Assembly (NCBI GenBank): GCA_013399695.1 | Contig: VXAU01002076.1 | Coordinates: 234,135 to 298,134 of the forward strand | DNA length: 64,000 bases | Source of the DNA: Formicarius rufipectus | Taxonomy: Eukaryota > Chordata > Aves > Passeriformes > Formicariidae | Direction of reading: 5' to 3' | Shown here: positions 1 through 12,600 of the stretch, piece after piece | Layout: every line of letters begins with the position of its first letter | Numbering within the stretch: position 1 is the stretch's first letter | The notes under the pieces: model-generated | What the model was told of the DNA's origin: nothing | Databases searched by the model: none | The model's input: only the letters and a program-made list of their open reading frames with translations | Made by a program: the position numbers and the translations under genes

Positions 1-481
1 TAATTTATAAGACATTTTTACTTGACTTGGATGTATTGTGTATAGACCACAGTGATTGTGTTATTCATCAATGAAAAGGGGTTGGTTAGTAAATTGAGGG
101 CAATTAAAGGATTGGAGAGCATGCCTAAAAGAACTGAGTAGCTCCAATTACCTAGATTATAAGAAAGAAGTTTGAAAGATGCATCTGTCACAGTTGATAA
201 GTAACAGCTCTGGGAAAAGACATGTGATAACAGAGGGATTCTACTTAGCAAGTTAAGAGATTACAATATTGAACTTCTCAGAACAGAAGCTAGAAACAGC
301 AAGATACTAAAAGATTAGGTTTTATCAGCATAAATAATTGGAATAATCTACCAAGAGTGATGCTGCTACTCTGTCATTTTAACTTTTCCCTCCCATACAT
401 GCACTTGTACTTGGCTTAAACAAGAAGGAATACACACGCCAGAACAGGCCATCCCAGTCTTGCATGGTGAAAGCTTTTTAC
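1..481. other. DOCK8 intron 39, runs off the left edge
   Basis: AT-rich DNA. I searched the minus strand for the next DOCK8 exon (human NISSNVLEES) and did not find it. I see no repeat or other gene. Confidence 0.75.
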
Positions 482-674
482 CTGGAAGCTGACACTGCCC
501 ACTGGGAGGTAGTTTCGATCCTCAAGCATGCTCAGGTACTCTGCCACAAGTGCTGCACTATGGACCAAGCACATGGCTGCTTCTGTGTAGCACTTCCTCT
601 TGGTGTGCTTCTCTGCCATGTTCTGCAGCCAAGTCAGCCTCAAGTCTGGTGATGTCTGGTATCCTTTTGCAATT
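482..674 (-). CDS. DOCK8: DOCK8 exon 39 (first part of DHR-2)
   Basis: Sixty-four codons plus one base (about residues 1633-1697): IAKGYQTSPDLRLTWLQNMA, EKHTKRKCYTEAAMCLVHSA, ALVAEYLSMLEDRNYLPVGS, VSFQ. This is the helical lobe A of the DHR-2 exchange domain, almost identical to human. The catalytic lobes B and C lie beyond the left edge. The donor is GTAAAA. Confidence 0.98.
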
Positions 675-3600
675 CTAACAATATAGGGCAGAAAGGAGCT
701 GTGATAAATCACTCCTCAAATAACAGAAATTCCTTTATAATTCTTCACCTGGGTTAAAAGGAGGAAGACTTCTCTGTTTTCATTCTGTATAATTCACTAA
801 GCACAAGGCAAAAGAAATGGTTAAGCAGTGGTAGGCAGGATTCACAGGGGTTATGAGGATAGCAAAACTGCTGCACCTAAGACTCTTCAGTGTTTTCAGT
901 CCCTGACTCCCATCCATGCTCAAATATATGCACTCCTCACAATGGCTATTATTGTCACTATTGCAGCCTGGACTCCCTGTGACAGATCAGCTGTGCTAAA
1001 GAGGGAATGTACAAAACTAGAACAGCTAGAGGGTTTGTCCACAGCATGTCCCTAAAATCCACACTTCGTGTGCTCATCTCACTGCAGAATTTCCTCAGTT
1101 CCAATTCTAAAAGAGATTCACCTGTACATGAGGTCCATCAGCATCTCCGGATCTTCCTGAAATTCCCTCATTTTCACTGTATCTGACAGGATGCTGTTCA
1201 GATTACACAGTAGCTCCTCTACCTGCAGAAATACAAAGATCAACATGCATTTTTCAGGTGCTCATTTTTTTCTTTCTGGAAAAATAACAACATATGCACC
1301 AGATGATGTTACTCTCATTAGGTCTCTTTTACCCCAGGGAATGTCAGGATGCCAAAGTTTTACAAGGTATGGGTTTTTTTAGCACTATTCAATGCAGCAA
1401 AGACTGCTGACATAGCAAATCCTACGCACATTTTAATTAATCAAAATGAGCTGAAATCCTTTGATCTATTTATTTCTGAATGAAAAAACTCAAATCTCTG
1501 TGCCAATGGAGTTCAGCTTTAGTTGATCTTTGATCTGATAACAAAACAGACGGTTTTTAAGTCTTCAGCACAAGCTGAGTTACTGTAAAAATTTTAGCAA
1601 ATCATCTGACTGTTGTTTGAAATGCTCTTCATTATTGCTGCTGACACCTTGTGGCTTGGCAAAGAGAGAGAAGTTTCCATGATGGTACTTTTCTGAAGAC
1701 AAAATGAATCAAATTCCACCTTTGAAAATTCTTACAATTCCTGCTGATGTCCAGAAGAAAGCTGTACTAAAAACTAAGAAATGACTCTCCTGTAATGTGA
1801 TTTCAGAGCAGATCCTCAAGAGTTTATAGTACGGAATTAAGTCATCCTCTTCTTCTCCATTTACTGTTGTATTAGACATAAACTCATGAAATAACCACTG
1901 CATCCTTGTTTTTGTTGCTTTGTAAGACCAAAACCTAGAACTTGCTTCAAGCACATTCTTACGTGAAAGCTCCTGACAGAAGCCACATATATTATTAAAG
2001 AATTTACCTGAATGGGAAATGGAGTTGCCTGCATGTCTGTATCTTCCTCTGCATAGGCTAGAATGGTTCGTAAGGACCTTCGAAGGAATTCCTCATTAAA
2101 CTCGGGTGATTTTCCAACCAGAGAAGCTAGTGACATGGTCACCTGCATCTTCACTCTTGCAAAATTCTTCCAGAAGGAAAAACAAGAACATGAAAGAACA
2201 ATGGCTGCACTGCATCATGCATATCAGTTCATATATCCTTGTCTCCTGTTTAAAACAAACACACTTTCTCCTACCCACACTGAGTGCATTAAACTCACCG
2301 TTCACACAGTTGACCCACAGTACCTCAAAGCCAGTCCTGTTTTACCCAGTTAAGCCAAAGTTCCCTAATTCTGATGTGTCTCTGTTGTGAGACCAGTGTT
2401 CCTTAGAACACACATGCTAGCTTGAGACAAAAGGAAGGCAGAAGCACCTCTTTCCCCCTCGGCACAGGCCAGCGGGTGTGAAGATGAGACCACCCATAGA
2501 GGAGAAGAGGAAGTATGACTAGGAAAACATTCTGGAAACAAGTCTGGGAAGCAAAAGGCCTCTGAGGGCTTCAACCAGTCATGCACTATACTTTCCTGAG
2601 CATAGTGTCTCTGCAGTGCATTTTATTTCTGCAAAGCCAACACATTTTACATAACCAAGGCCTTTAAAGTAACAACTAGTAAAGAAAATGCTGTGCAAGA
2701 TCAGATGCTATCCAAAATTCTAATGCATGTTATTTTCATGCTAGAATATTGCAAACCTACATGCTAAATGCACGTATTTTCTTCCATATGTGTGGTAAAA
2801 ATCAGAGCCTAGTCCAAAGACCAAGAACGTGGTGAAGAATTCCCATTAATACAAGCATCCAGTAGTTCTACTGAGGTTGTAATCACATTAAAATAGAACT
2901 AGACTGGGTAGTTCTGACACAGGAGTGAGAAAAAAAAGGACAAAACAAAAGTCAGTGCTTATGCATTATGTAGTCTTGCTGTCTGAGGCCTAAGGTTCTT
3001 CTGCTTGAAGCTGCATTTACAGATGTTGCAGGAAAAAGTCATATTATCCTAAATAAGACAATGAAAAATAATAAAAACCATTTTCCCCCTACACTTCTAG
3101 CACTTCTCCTGGCTCAAATGTGTGAAACAGCAGGCCATGTGAGTATCTGCAGATGCAATCCATTTGTCTTTTCAACTGCAGTCTCTGCTTCCATTGATCA
3201 CTGAAAAGGTGTCACAAAACATACTGCTGTTCTCAAAATCTTACACTGGTAGAGCTGAAGCTGTATCTCATGAGGAGATAAAGAGTGGCACAGGCTTGAG
3301 TCCGTGTAATATCTATGCTGCTGCTGCAGTGATGGAGAACTCTTTGACACAGGTCAGCACACTGTTCAACTTCCTCTTCAAACAGCAAATCTCCAAACTA
3401 AGGGAGACAGAAGAAAACATTAATTACCCTCATTTCTGGTCTTTCAAAGATCATTAGCTTAATGCACAAAAATCACAGGATTCAGAAAAACACCAAGGTT
3501 TTCAAAAACTACCTTTTATTCTTCTATTTTTATTTGGACTTCTGATTCCTGTGATGTTATTGGTTCCATTTTTAAGTTCTTCTACAGGAAAGAAGGTTTT

Positions 3601-6600
3601 GAAAATAATCTTTGTGTTTTGAAAAATAAAGAGATAGAATAAAAACATTTCTCGCAGTGGGATGGCTCCAGGAGCTTTTGAAAACATCAAATATTGCAAA
3701 ATTCTTAGAAGCATGGAGAGTTCCTATCTTCAGAATACATAAAGGTTGATGAAACATGCAAATACTTCCTTCAGCATATGAAGCAATTACTAGCTTTTTA
3801 CACCAACGCCCTACCCTTCCCAAGGCCTCCAGTGTGTTCTTCCTCCTACAGTGTGGCACAAAACTTCCACTGCCCAGTTTTCATGCAAGACCCTCCTTTA
3901 CAGTGTCTTCACAATACACAGAGCAGACAATAAGCTTAGGGGACAGGGTATCTGTGCTAGAAAACTCTTACCACAGAAACACAGATGCATCAATACCATA
4001 TATACATACGTAGGACTGATTAAGGTGCATGAATGAACACAAGATATTATTTCTAATTTGCAGACCCATTTCTCCAGTTCTCAACATTTCTTCAGTCCAT
4101 TATCTCACTGTTTTATGTCTAGTTTATATTACAAGCCTGCTGGCACAGGGTTTTACCATTTTTATTTGTAAAATAACATCTATATGCCTAGAGTGTAATA
4201 GAAATAATTGGAATGATTGCTTCATAAAATACAGAACTGAGTCAGCTTAACAAGAAGATCTATTTCAAGGAGAATAATGATTGCTTCACAAAAGTCATTA
4301 TTGTAATTGGAAGTTTGCTTTTAAAGATAAAGTACAATGAAAACATAATTATTAGTTTCATAACGACTCAGATATGTACCCTGTTATTAGTCTTTGTCAG
4401 CCAATCTGCATTTAAGAGCAGACAGGCATTAATTGAACAGGAGTATCCTGTTCCTTATTTGTATTTTAGAATAGTTTAGAGGAAAATAAACATTTCATGG
4501 GTTCTTCCTTTGTGGAATTGTTTTTCTTTATAGAACAATGACTCTTAAAAAGATTTTAGAGTCTTCATGAAGCACCCAACACATTATGATCCACATTATA
4601 AAAATATTGCATCAATTTCTGCATATATACATGTATTTCATGTTCTTGGCATTTTGTTGGATTTTTTTAATAGTTTTTTTTTGTTTGTTTGTTTGTTCGG
4701 GTTTGGTTGTTGTTGTGTTTAGTTTGTTTGGTTGGTTTTTGTTTGTTTTTTTGGGGTTTGTTGGTTTTTGTTAGGTTGGTTTTTTGTTGGTTTTTGTTTG
4801 TTTGATCGTTTTTTGTTTTTTTGTTTTTTGTTTTTTTAATTGGTTATACAGAAATAAAAGGGACATTAGGATTTGGTTTAGTTTTCCAACAGGACAAAGA
4901 TGAAATCTGCCTACATCTTAGAATCTACTTGGAACTTTGGAACCTATCTTAGAAGTAGCAACCTAGAATGACGCCACAGTCTCTCATGAGCTTTGATTTC
5001 TCTGCTGCCCAACTCGTTGCAAACTAGTCCAGGTTGTAAACTGGTTGCAAACTATAGTCTATATAATTATATTATATAGACAATATAATACTTTAAATTT
5101 GACTTTATGGAAACTGTGCAAGCCCTGGCATTAAGATTCCTAATTAAAATCAGAACGTGCTTGAAATAAAATGGATGGAATCCTCTACCTTTTTATTAGT
5201 AAATCTTCAATATTTAAGAGTAGACTGTTAAACTCAAAAGATTATTCAGATTCAGTTATTCCATCTTGTGTGCTTAGTGAAATAACCTTACAACAGCTCT
5301 AGAAATCCCATAACAACCCTATGGATAGTAATTTTTATTTATGTATGCAAAATACATTTAATGAATGCCAAACAAAACTGGTAAGTGAATGCACACAACT
5401 CTGCTCTAGAAATGCTGCTTTATTAACTCAATTGGAAGCATGAAAACAAAAATACGTCAGGAGCATACCTTGGCAATGAGTGCTCTGAGTGTAGCAAAGC
5501 AATGAGTCAGGTAAGTGGTGCTCTGATCAAAGCCGAGAGAATTTACCAGGACCTTCAAAACTCCTCCCAAAAGATTATCTCTGCACTCTGCTGCAAAGCT
5601 TGCCTGCACATGGAGGAGAGAAACAATAACTGTATGAGGTAATTCATCAAGGAACTGGCATATAGGAACTGAAATTCTGCTCTCCAGTCCATAAGACATC
5701 CAGCACTTTAGAATTTGCAGTTTTTTCATTTGTTGACATCTGCTTCAGAGGAATTTTAAAACACTTCTGTAGTGATCAGGAAGACAGAGGGGAAATTGTC
5801 CCAAACATTTCTCAATTTCTGCAGTCTTTCCAAGGCATTTTTAAGCTCATCAGCTTCTGCAGTGACTCTTGAAGCTCTGTTCAAGTTTTGTCCAATCCTT
5901 TATGCCCCTTGGATTAGGAACTGATCCTGTGATGCCAAGCACCATCCTTTCCCTTGCCTCCTCAAGCTCCAGTTTCCTCGACATCTAGGCTAAATAGACA
6001 CACTGATATATTCTGATCGAACCCACAACCCAAATAATGGGAAGTCTATCTGCTATGAGTGTGTCATGTGAAAATAATGCTCAGTGCAGCACTAGTCTAG
6101 AACCTAAATGCTTCTCTTCTAACATGTTTTCAAGCCCCGAGTTTTCTCCTGCCATATCTCTGAACATGTGTGTGGTTCCCACAGTAGTATTCCCATACCC
6201 ATGAATTTGGATTTTCTCTCCTAAACAGGGTGATCATGGCTAAGCAGAGTCAACTGTTACTTTTCATAGTAGTCAAAGGACCTGTGAAATTTAAATGCAT
6301 CTGACTCCTAGCAGCTAAATAAGTTCTACTCATTACGTTGCTTTAGGGGGACACATCTCTTTTCAGAGATTTGAGGCAGATGGAAGATACTTTCCTGCAC
6401 TGAGAACTCAAGGTTAAATCCTTTTATGTCTTAAATCCTTATGTCTAAGAGGTCATACATATGAGTATGACCAAAGGCCATGCAGCAGTTCAGTCCCAAA
6501 TTTCTAATACCTTCAGCTACATTCTTGGCATAAATGAAGACTTTTCTTTTCCCATCCTCTCCAAAATCCAGGATCCTAATAGAGAGTGAAAATGGTTTTT

Positions 6601-9600
6601 AAAAATATCTACTGAAGACAAGGTGGTAGAATTCACTTTCATTCACAGTAGTGCAAAACCTATATTAGAAGGGGCATGTAGCAACAGCATAACATGGGCA
6701 GCAATTTAATCTTCGGATTCATTCTTATTAATCTTTTTTTTTTTTTTCTCCACTTCAAGACTACATAAGTTTACAGAGGATCTTGAATAAAAGTATTTTT
6801 CACTGTCTAGGAAACAAAAGGAGAAATTATTCTTCTTTCACTGGCTTCTGGGGGAGTAGGGATTGGTACTAAGCCAGCTTTGCCTTTTCTCACCTGGATG
6901 ATGTTCTCTTGCATATCAAGAATGATCAGGTTAGCTTCAGTTGCCAGGTTTCCACTGATCAGAGCTTCTTGATCTAGCTCAGCTTTGGTCCTGCAAAAAG
7001 GTATCCTAAGTAAAGCATGCAGAGAGTACCCCAAGAGTTAGATGACCTGCTGTGTAGACAAAGCTGAAATAGAAATGATGCTGTTCTGAACAATCCTGTA
7101 AGAGCAAACAATGACTATAGTGTTCAGCAGTGTTTCTTCAAAACTGTGGATTCAATTGAGGAGAGATGATATTGTAGAAGGGAAGTCTCAAAGGGGACAT
7201 CTGAAAACTAGGCCTCTAGATTGTTCAAATACATGGTCTTGCTTCCTTAATAGTCCCCTGGGTGATGGCTATTCAATATCATGTTCAATTTTTCAAGAAA
7301 CTACACTTTAATTTCTGAATGCATTGCCTTTAACAGGACAAAAAGTTCAAAATGGAATAAGGGTAACCATTCTGAAAATTAAAAAAAAAAAAAAAAAGTA
7401 AAAATGGAAGGCTAGGGCACAGTGGAGATTGCTTCAGTGTCATAGAAGCAGTGTTTAACATAGGCAATTTAAAATGTTGATTCTTCAGACTGTTGACAGC
7501 GTAAAGACAGCAAGTCTACAGGGGCCAATATAGCAGTGCCCCAGGCCATTTAAGAAAGAACTGAAATATTCATAAAAGACATAGAAGGTGGTGATAAGAC
7601 AATGCATGAGACTTAAGGACAAGGACTGGAACATAGATCCTGCGCATCTGAATATTCTAAATACAGGTGAAGCTCCCAACAAAAGGGGCTTTTCAGACAT
7701 CCCTTATATGCCATAAACACAATGAAGAGGCTTTGCTCTTTTTCCTAAACTGCTGTTGCCCAGCTAGAGGCTGCCTAGTGCTTGAGGTTAGTGATCCTCT
7801 GACTTGGGCCAAAGTTCCTAAGGTGCGTTTCCGTGGCCAGAGCAACACTCTTACAGTCACACTTCTCAGTTACTTCAAAATCTGTAGCAGCTCTGCTACA
7901 TTAATTTACCCAAAAGTAAAACCAGAAAAGTAGAACCATCGCTTAGGGCACAAGCAGGTGCAGAGGGCTGGAAAAGGAAGTCAGAGCAGTCATATGGCTC
8001 CTAATTGCAATTAAAAAGCAACAAAGAACAGAAGGGCCTGCCAAAAGGTTGGTGTTGTAATCAAGCCAGAGATCACGGAACACAAGTAAGAACTGAAAAA
8101 ATTTAGTGAACAGTATATCTGTTTGAACCATTTACAGCCACCACTGAGCCTTGCACATTGACCATGCTGCCTGGATCTTCTCTGACACAGCATGTAGTTT
8201 ATAACTGCTACTACAATCGCAAAGCATTATCCTCTCTGACTCCTGCTAACAGTGCTTCTCAATACTAACAAGCATGTCAAACCCAGGTTGGCTGATTTAA
8301 TGTGGCAAAGCATATAACATAGTACTGTATATAGTGAGGAGCCAAGAGTAACACCGAAATAAATCTCATAGCAAGCCTCTGTGGAGTATTCAGTACAACT
8401 TGTACCACTAACTAGTGTTTACCACATTGCTAATTAGAATGAAAAAAATGTGTGGAGTGCTATTGAAACTTCTCATTTAAGTATTTGTGACCTCTTTTTT
8501 ATGTCATATCAACAGTTTGATAGTTTTTCTACATAAACATTTTCTATTTCATCCTCTTTGACAGAAGAGGGAAAGGATTAAAATTGCTGATTTTGTAATA
8601 AAACATCCTAGGAGGAAGAACAAAACAGAAACACCTCAAACACCTTGGCTCTAAAAGTAATATGTCTTTATTACATTACTTACTTATCTTGTCTCTCGTT
8701 TGCCTGCCGCCACTGAGTCTGCTCCTTTCTCCAGCGCAGATTTTCGTTTAGACCTGATGATCTGTCATTCCCTAAGAGTGCAATATATTTCAGTGAGATT
8801 AAAGCAAAAGGTGACACCTGAAGTCTGACAGCTCACCAAGAGAAGGAGATATACTTCTGCAGCAGTCTGTCATAATTAAAACCATTCCACTTTACAGCTT
8901 CAGGGCTCCCATAAATGACAAGACCCATCACTTATTTAATTTAAGATTTTTAGAACATTAGCTTGCTTAATGTCTTCAAAAAACAAACCACAGATTATTC
9001 CATGTATTTATTGAAATGACCATTTTTTGCTATGAACAATTAGCTCCTACTGATAGTTTTGACACCATTTCTTGACTCTTGATCAGACACTACCACAATT
9101 TTTCAGAACATCTTAAAACTTCTTTCTTGGCTCATATTCTTCACATGAGAAGAGCTCAGTCCTAGCTACACCTTGGATTGTTGAAAGTTAAGGATATTTT
9201 CCTCCACACAAATCTAAGGATGGTCTGCTAGGGAAAGGACTGTGGGTAAAAAATATAAGGATGAAAATGAGTAGCGTGCATAAAACCCAACAGACTCATT
9301 TATGTCTACAACCATTTGAATTCCTCTCAAAAACCATGAGGAAAAAGGAGTATGAAGTACCAGCTGGTATTCTGCAGCGCTTCATCATTTCTCCTCTGGC
9401 TCCTTCGCCTCTCAGTAAAGCCTCTTCTAATCGGGCTTTAACATCTCGTGACTTCTGCAGTGCTTGGGTGCTGACTTTATCTGAGCTTTGCTTGCCCTGG
9501 AAGGAAAGTGAAAGCAATCAATACCAATGCTCTGTCTTTGAACCTGAGTCCAAATTACATCTCAAAATGAGACACAACAGATGAGATCTGCAGAAGCGGG

Positions 9601-12600
9601 CAGAAAGCAATGAATATGATTGACTAACATATAAAGGCTAATAAATGTTGCAAATAAGGAAAGAGACTAAGAGACACAAAGATGTATCTCAGTACTACAG
9701 AGAGAGAAACTGAAGTTCAGAGGTAAGGTTATTTGATCAGTTTCAGAGAGACCCTTTCAGAGACGAGAGAGTCGTGACATCAAGTCCCAGCTCTTAACAG
9801 TCATCTTTAGCATCCTGTCCAGTACTTATAGGAGCTCTCAATATACTTCCCACCAAAAATAGCCCTCAAATGCCCAGGTAAAGGAAAATAATCAAACTGC
9901 TTAAGACAACTTCATAGGACTTCCTTGAAGGTTTTAGCTGCATTTTGCTTGAAGGCTAGTGTCATTGTTATTTTATCTGAATTAATTTGTCCATTAGTAG
10001 CACAGATTAGAAAACTGCTAATTTATCCAATGTTCATAATAATTTTCCCTTGGACAGCTAGAATTTATGGGAAAAAAAAAAATTGAACCAAAGCAGGACA
10101 ACAAAACCATGCCATGTTTCACTTACCTTGTACTCGAAGCATGAGACACAAATGAAGAGGAGGTCTAAAATCCTGTTCAGCTGCATGGATGGAAGGTCTG
10201 CAATCCATTTCTGTATTAGATTCTGATCAGCGTTCTTCATGATCCAGAGGAAACAGATCAAAAGATTGCGAGTGGTATCAGGACCTAATGTGGCACTCTG
10301 TCTGTAGGGCTAGGAGCAGACACACAAATGTCAGTTGGAAGAAGAAAAAGGAGAAAGAGGTCATTCAGGTGAAGTAAAGCCATTTAAAGTTCAGTCATAT
10401 CAAATCTCAGAACCGAACTTCAGTAAGTTTGAGTTCTTTCAGGTTATAATTATTGTATTTTTTTAATGTATTCATAATTAGTGGAAGGTACAGTTGAATG
10501 CATTTGAAAGACTGAGAGAATCACAAGAGCGTTGTTTGCCAGATTGCTTGTATTTTAATTTCTGAAGAATAATGTAGAAAAAGATTCTGTAACTGTTTGG
10601 TTTCCTCCTTTCATGCAATCAGCCACATTGCATAATACATAAAAACAACCATGAGGAAAGAGGTAGAGAGAGAAAAAGAATGATCTGAGTCCTAGATCCA
10701 TGTATTCAGGCGATACTAGAACTGGGAAGCAGCGTGGCACTCACAGTGGCATTTGCTGATCTGGAAATGAGTCTTGGCTGGGTGTGGAAATGGAAATAGG
10801 CATGTGGGAGAAAAAGGGACTTTGTGGGTAAAGCACAACTAAATAAGTAGAAGAGAAGGGAAGAAGATGACAGGAGGAATATGAGGGATTCTTTGAGACG
10901 GGAGAAAACAAAAATGCAGTTTCTCCTGGCTGCAGTTATTCTTGACAAGGATAAAAAGAGGAAAGAAAGAGCAAAACAGATAAATGAAAGGAGACTGGCA
11001 GAGCAGTGAACATACCAGGGACACTGGAGGTATTCCAGAGTTCCTGAGGTTGAACTGATTCCCTGCAATGGCAAGGGCCACGTTTTGGTTGATTGCACCT
11101 GCAGACTCTTGTTCTTCTTCTGAATTTCCTGTGCGTCCCTTTCCACTGCGGATATCTGAAACTAGATTTGAAATATCCCACTGAAACTTCAGGAACAATC
11201 CAGTTGCTCACATCGCAGTTTTCCAGCAGTCTGTAGTTTAACAAAACAATTGCTACCTCCATCCCTCAGAGTGTCTGGCTGGTGTACTAAGCAGGAAAAG
11301 GGGCACGACACTGGCAAGACAGATTGCAGCTATCTGCAAAGACTGATGGATTATTCATCTAAATAAATGGTGGTAGCAAATGTGAGGTTGTCTCTGAAGT
11401 TCAAAGCTAAGCCAGTGATTTTTAAGACTCAGAACCATCCAGTTCCAGCTCATTTCAAGCAAAAGAATAAACACAGGAGCTATACATGGATTTGGTGATA
11501 TTCAACAAAGTATGTAAATCAGTACTAACAGCCGACAGAGTCAGTATTTCCTGCTGACTAAAGAATGAGTTTAATTTCAGGCATCTAGCTGCTTCTGTTC
11601 CCTGCTAGTCTTGCCATCATTTTCAGTAAATAAAGTTATTTATACCTAAGAATCTTCTCTGATTCTAAGCATCCATTCTGTGTTTTGCAAGTCCTGTTTT
11701 TTCAAGAAACTGAGTGACCAGCTGGATCCCATGTGTCTGAATGAGATCAGCAGCGTCTTGTGACAGAGGCTTAAAAAGAAAGACACTGAAACCTAAACAT
11801 ACTAGGTTTAGACATCTGGGCTTCTGCAAACATCTCTTTTCATCTCTGGTATAAGGATAATACTTAGATTAGGAGAATTACGTGAGATCTTATTAGACAA
11901 TGTAAAGTAAATGCTTTCACCTTATCAAAAATTAAAGTGGTAAATAATGCTTTCACTTAAGTAAGTCTTTTGTTCAGACATCTAAATGCAAAATATTTTC
12001 AGACCAGTGACCAAAAAACATTCTTCAAACTTTATATGTTTAGTTAATTAATTTTGGTATCATGTTAATAGCACTAGAGAGCAATAGAGAAAGATTGCAA
12101 GAATACCATCCTACTTCTTTAATTGTGGTATAACAGGATGTCAGTATTGTTACTGTCTTCTTCCCTGCTGTTAAGCCTACCTAGACCTCAATTTTGTGTA
12201 GGCCTTGTAGGCTTTATTTGCAAGATCATAAAATTTGCGCTAAATGATACGCAGGAGTACTTACAGATACCTCTCTGGTCTATCATTTGTTCATAAAGTG
12301 AGGACACTGAAGTTTTCCTGTCTGTAAAACTCCAGTTTACTTCTAAGCAAATAAATATTTAACTTTACTAGACTGTAGGGAATTTCTGCACTTAGTGTAA
12401 TCTCTTTTGTGTTTGATAAATTGCCTAGACAAGTCACTCTAAAAAGTTGAAAAATCCAGAGGGAGAAAGATCTTACTTGTAAAATCATGGAGCTGTGGTA
12501 GTGAATCCAAAATTATACCAACCAAAGGGAGGTAAAGAGCTGCAATTTTAATCTTCACCTCTTTTTTTGAGCAACGTGGATCTAGGTCATGGGAACTCAG

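Noticed and set aside
1..481. Possible DOCK8 exon 40
   Set aside because: No peptide like the human continuation appears on the minus strand in any frame.
10706..11262. Overlapping 108-146 codon frames on the minus strand as a separate small protein
   Set aside because: Only exon 30 (11016-11155) in one frame matches DOCK8. The remaining parts are intron read-through without similarity.
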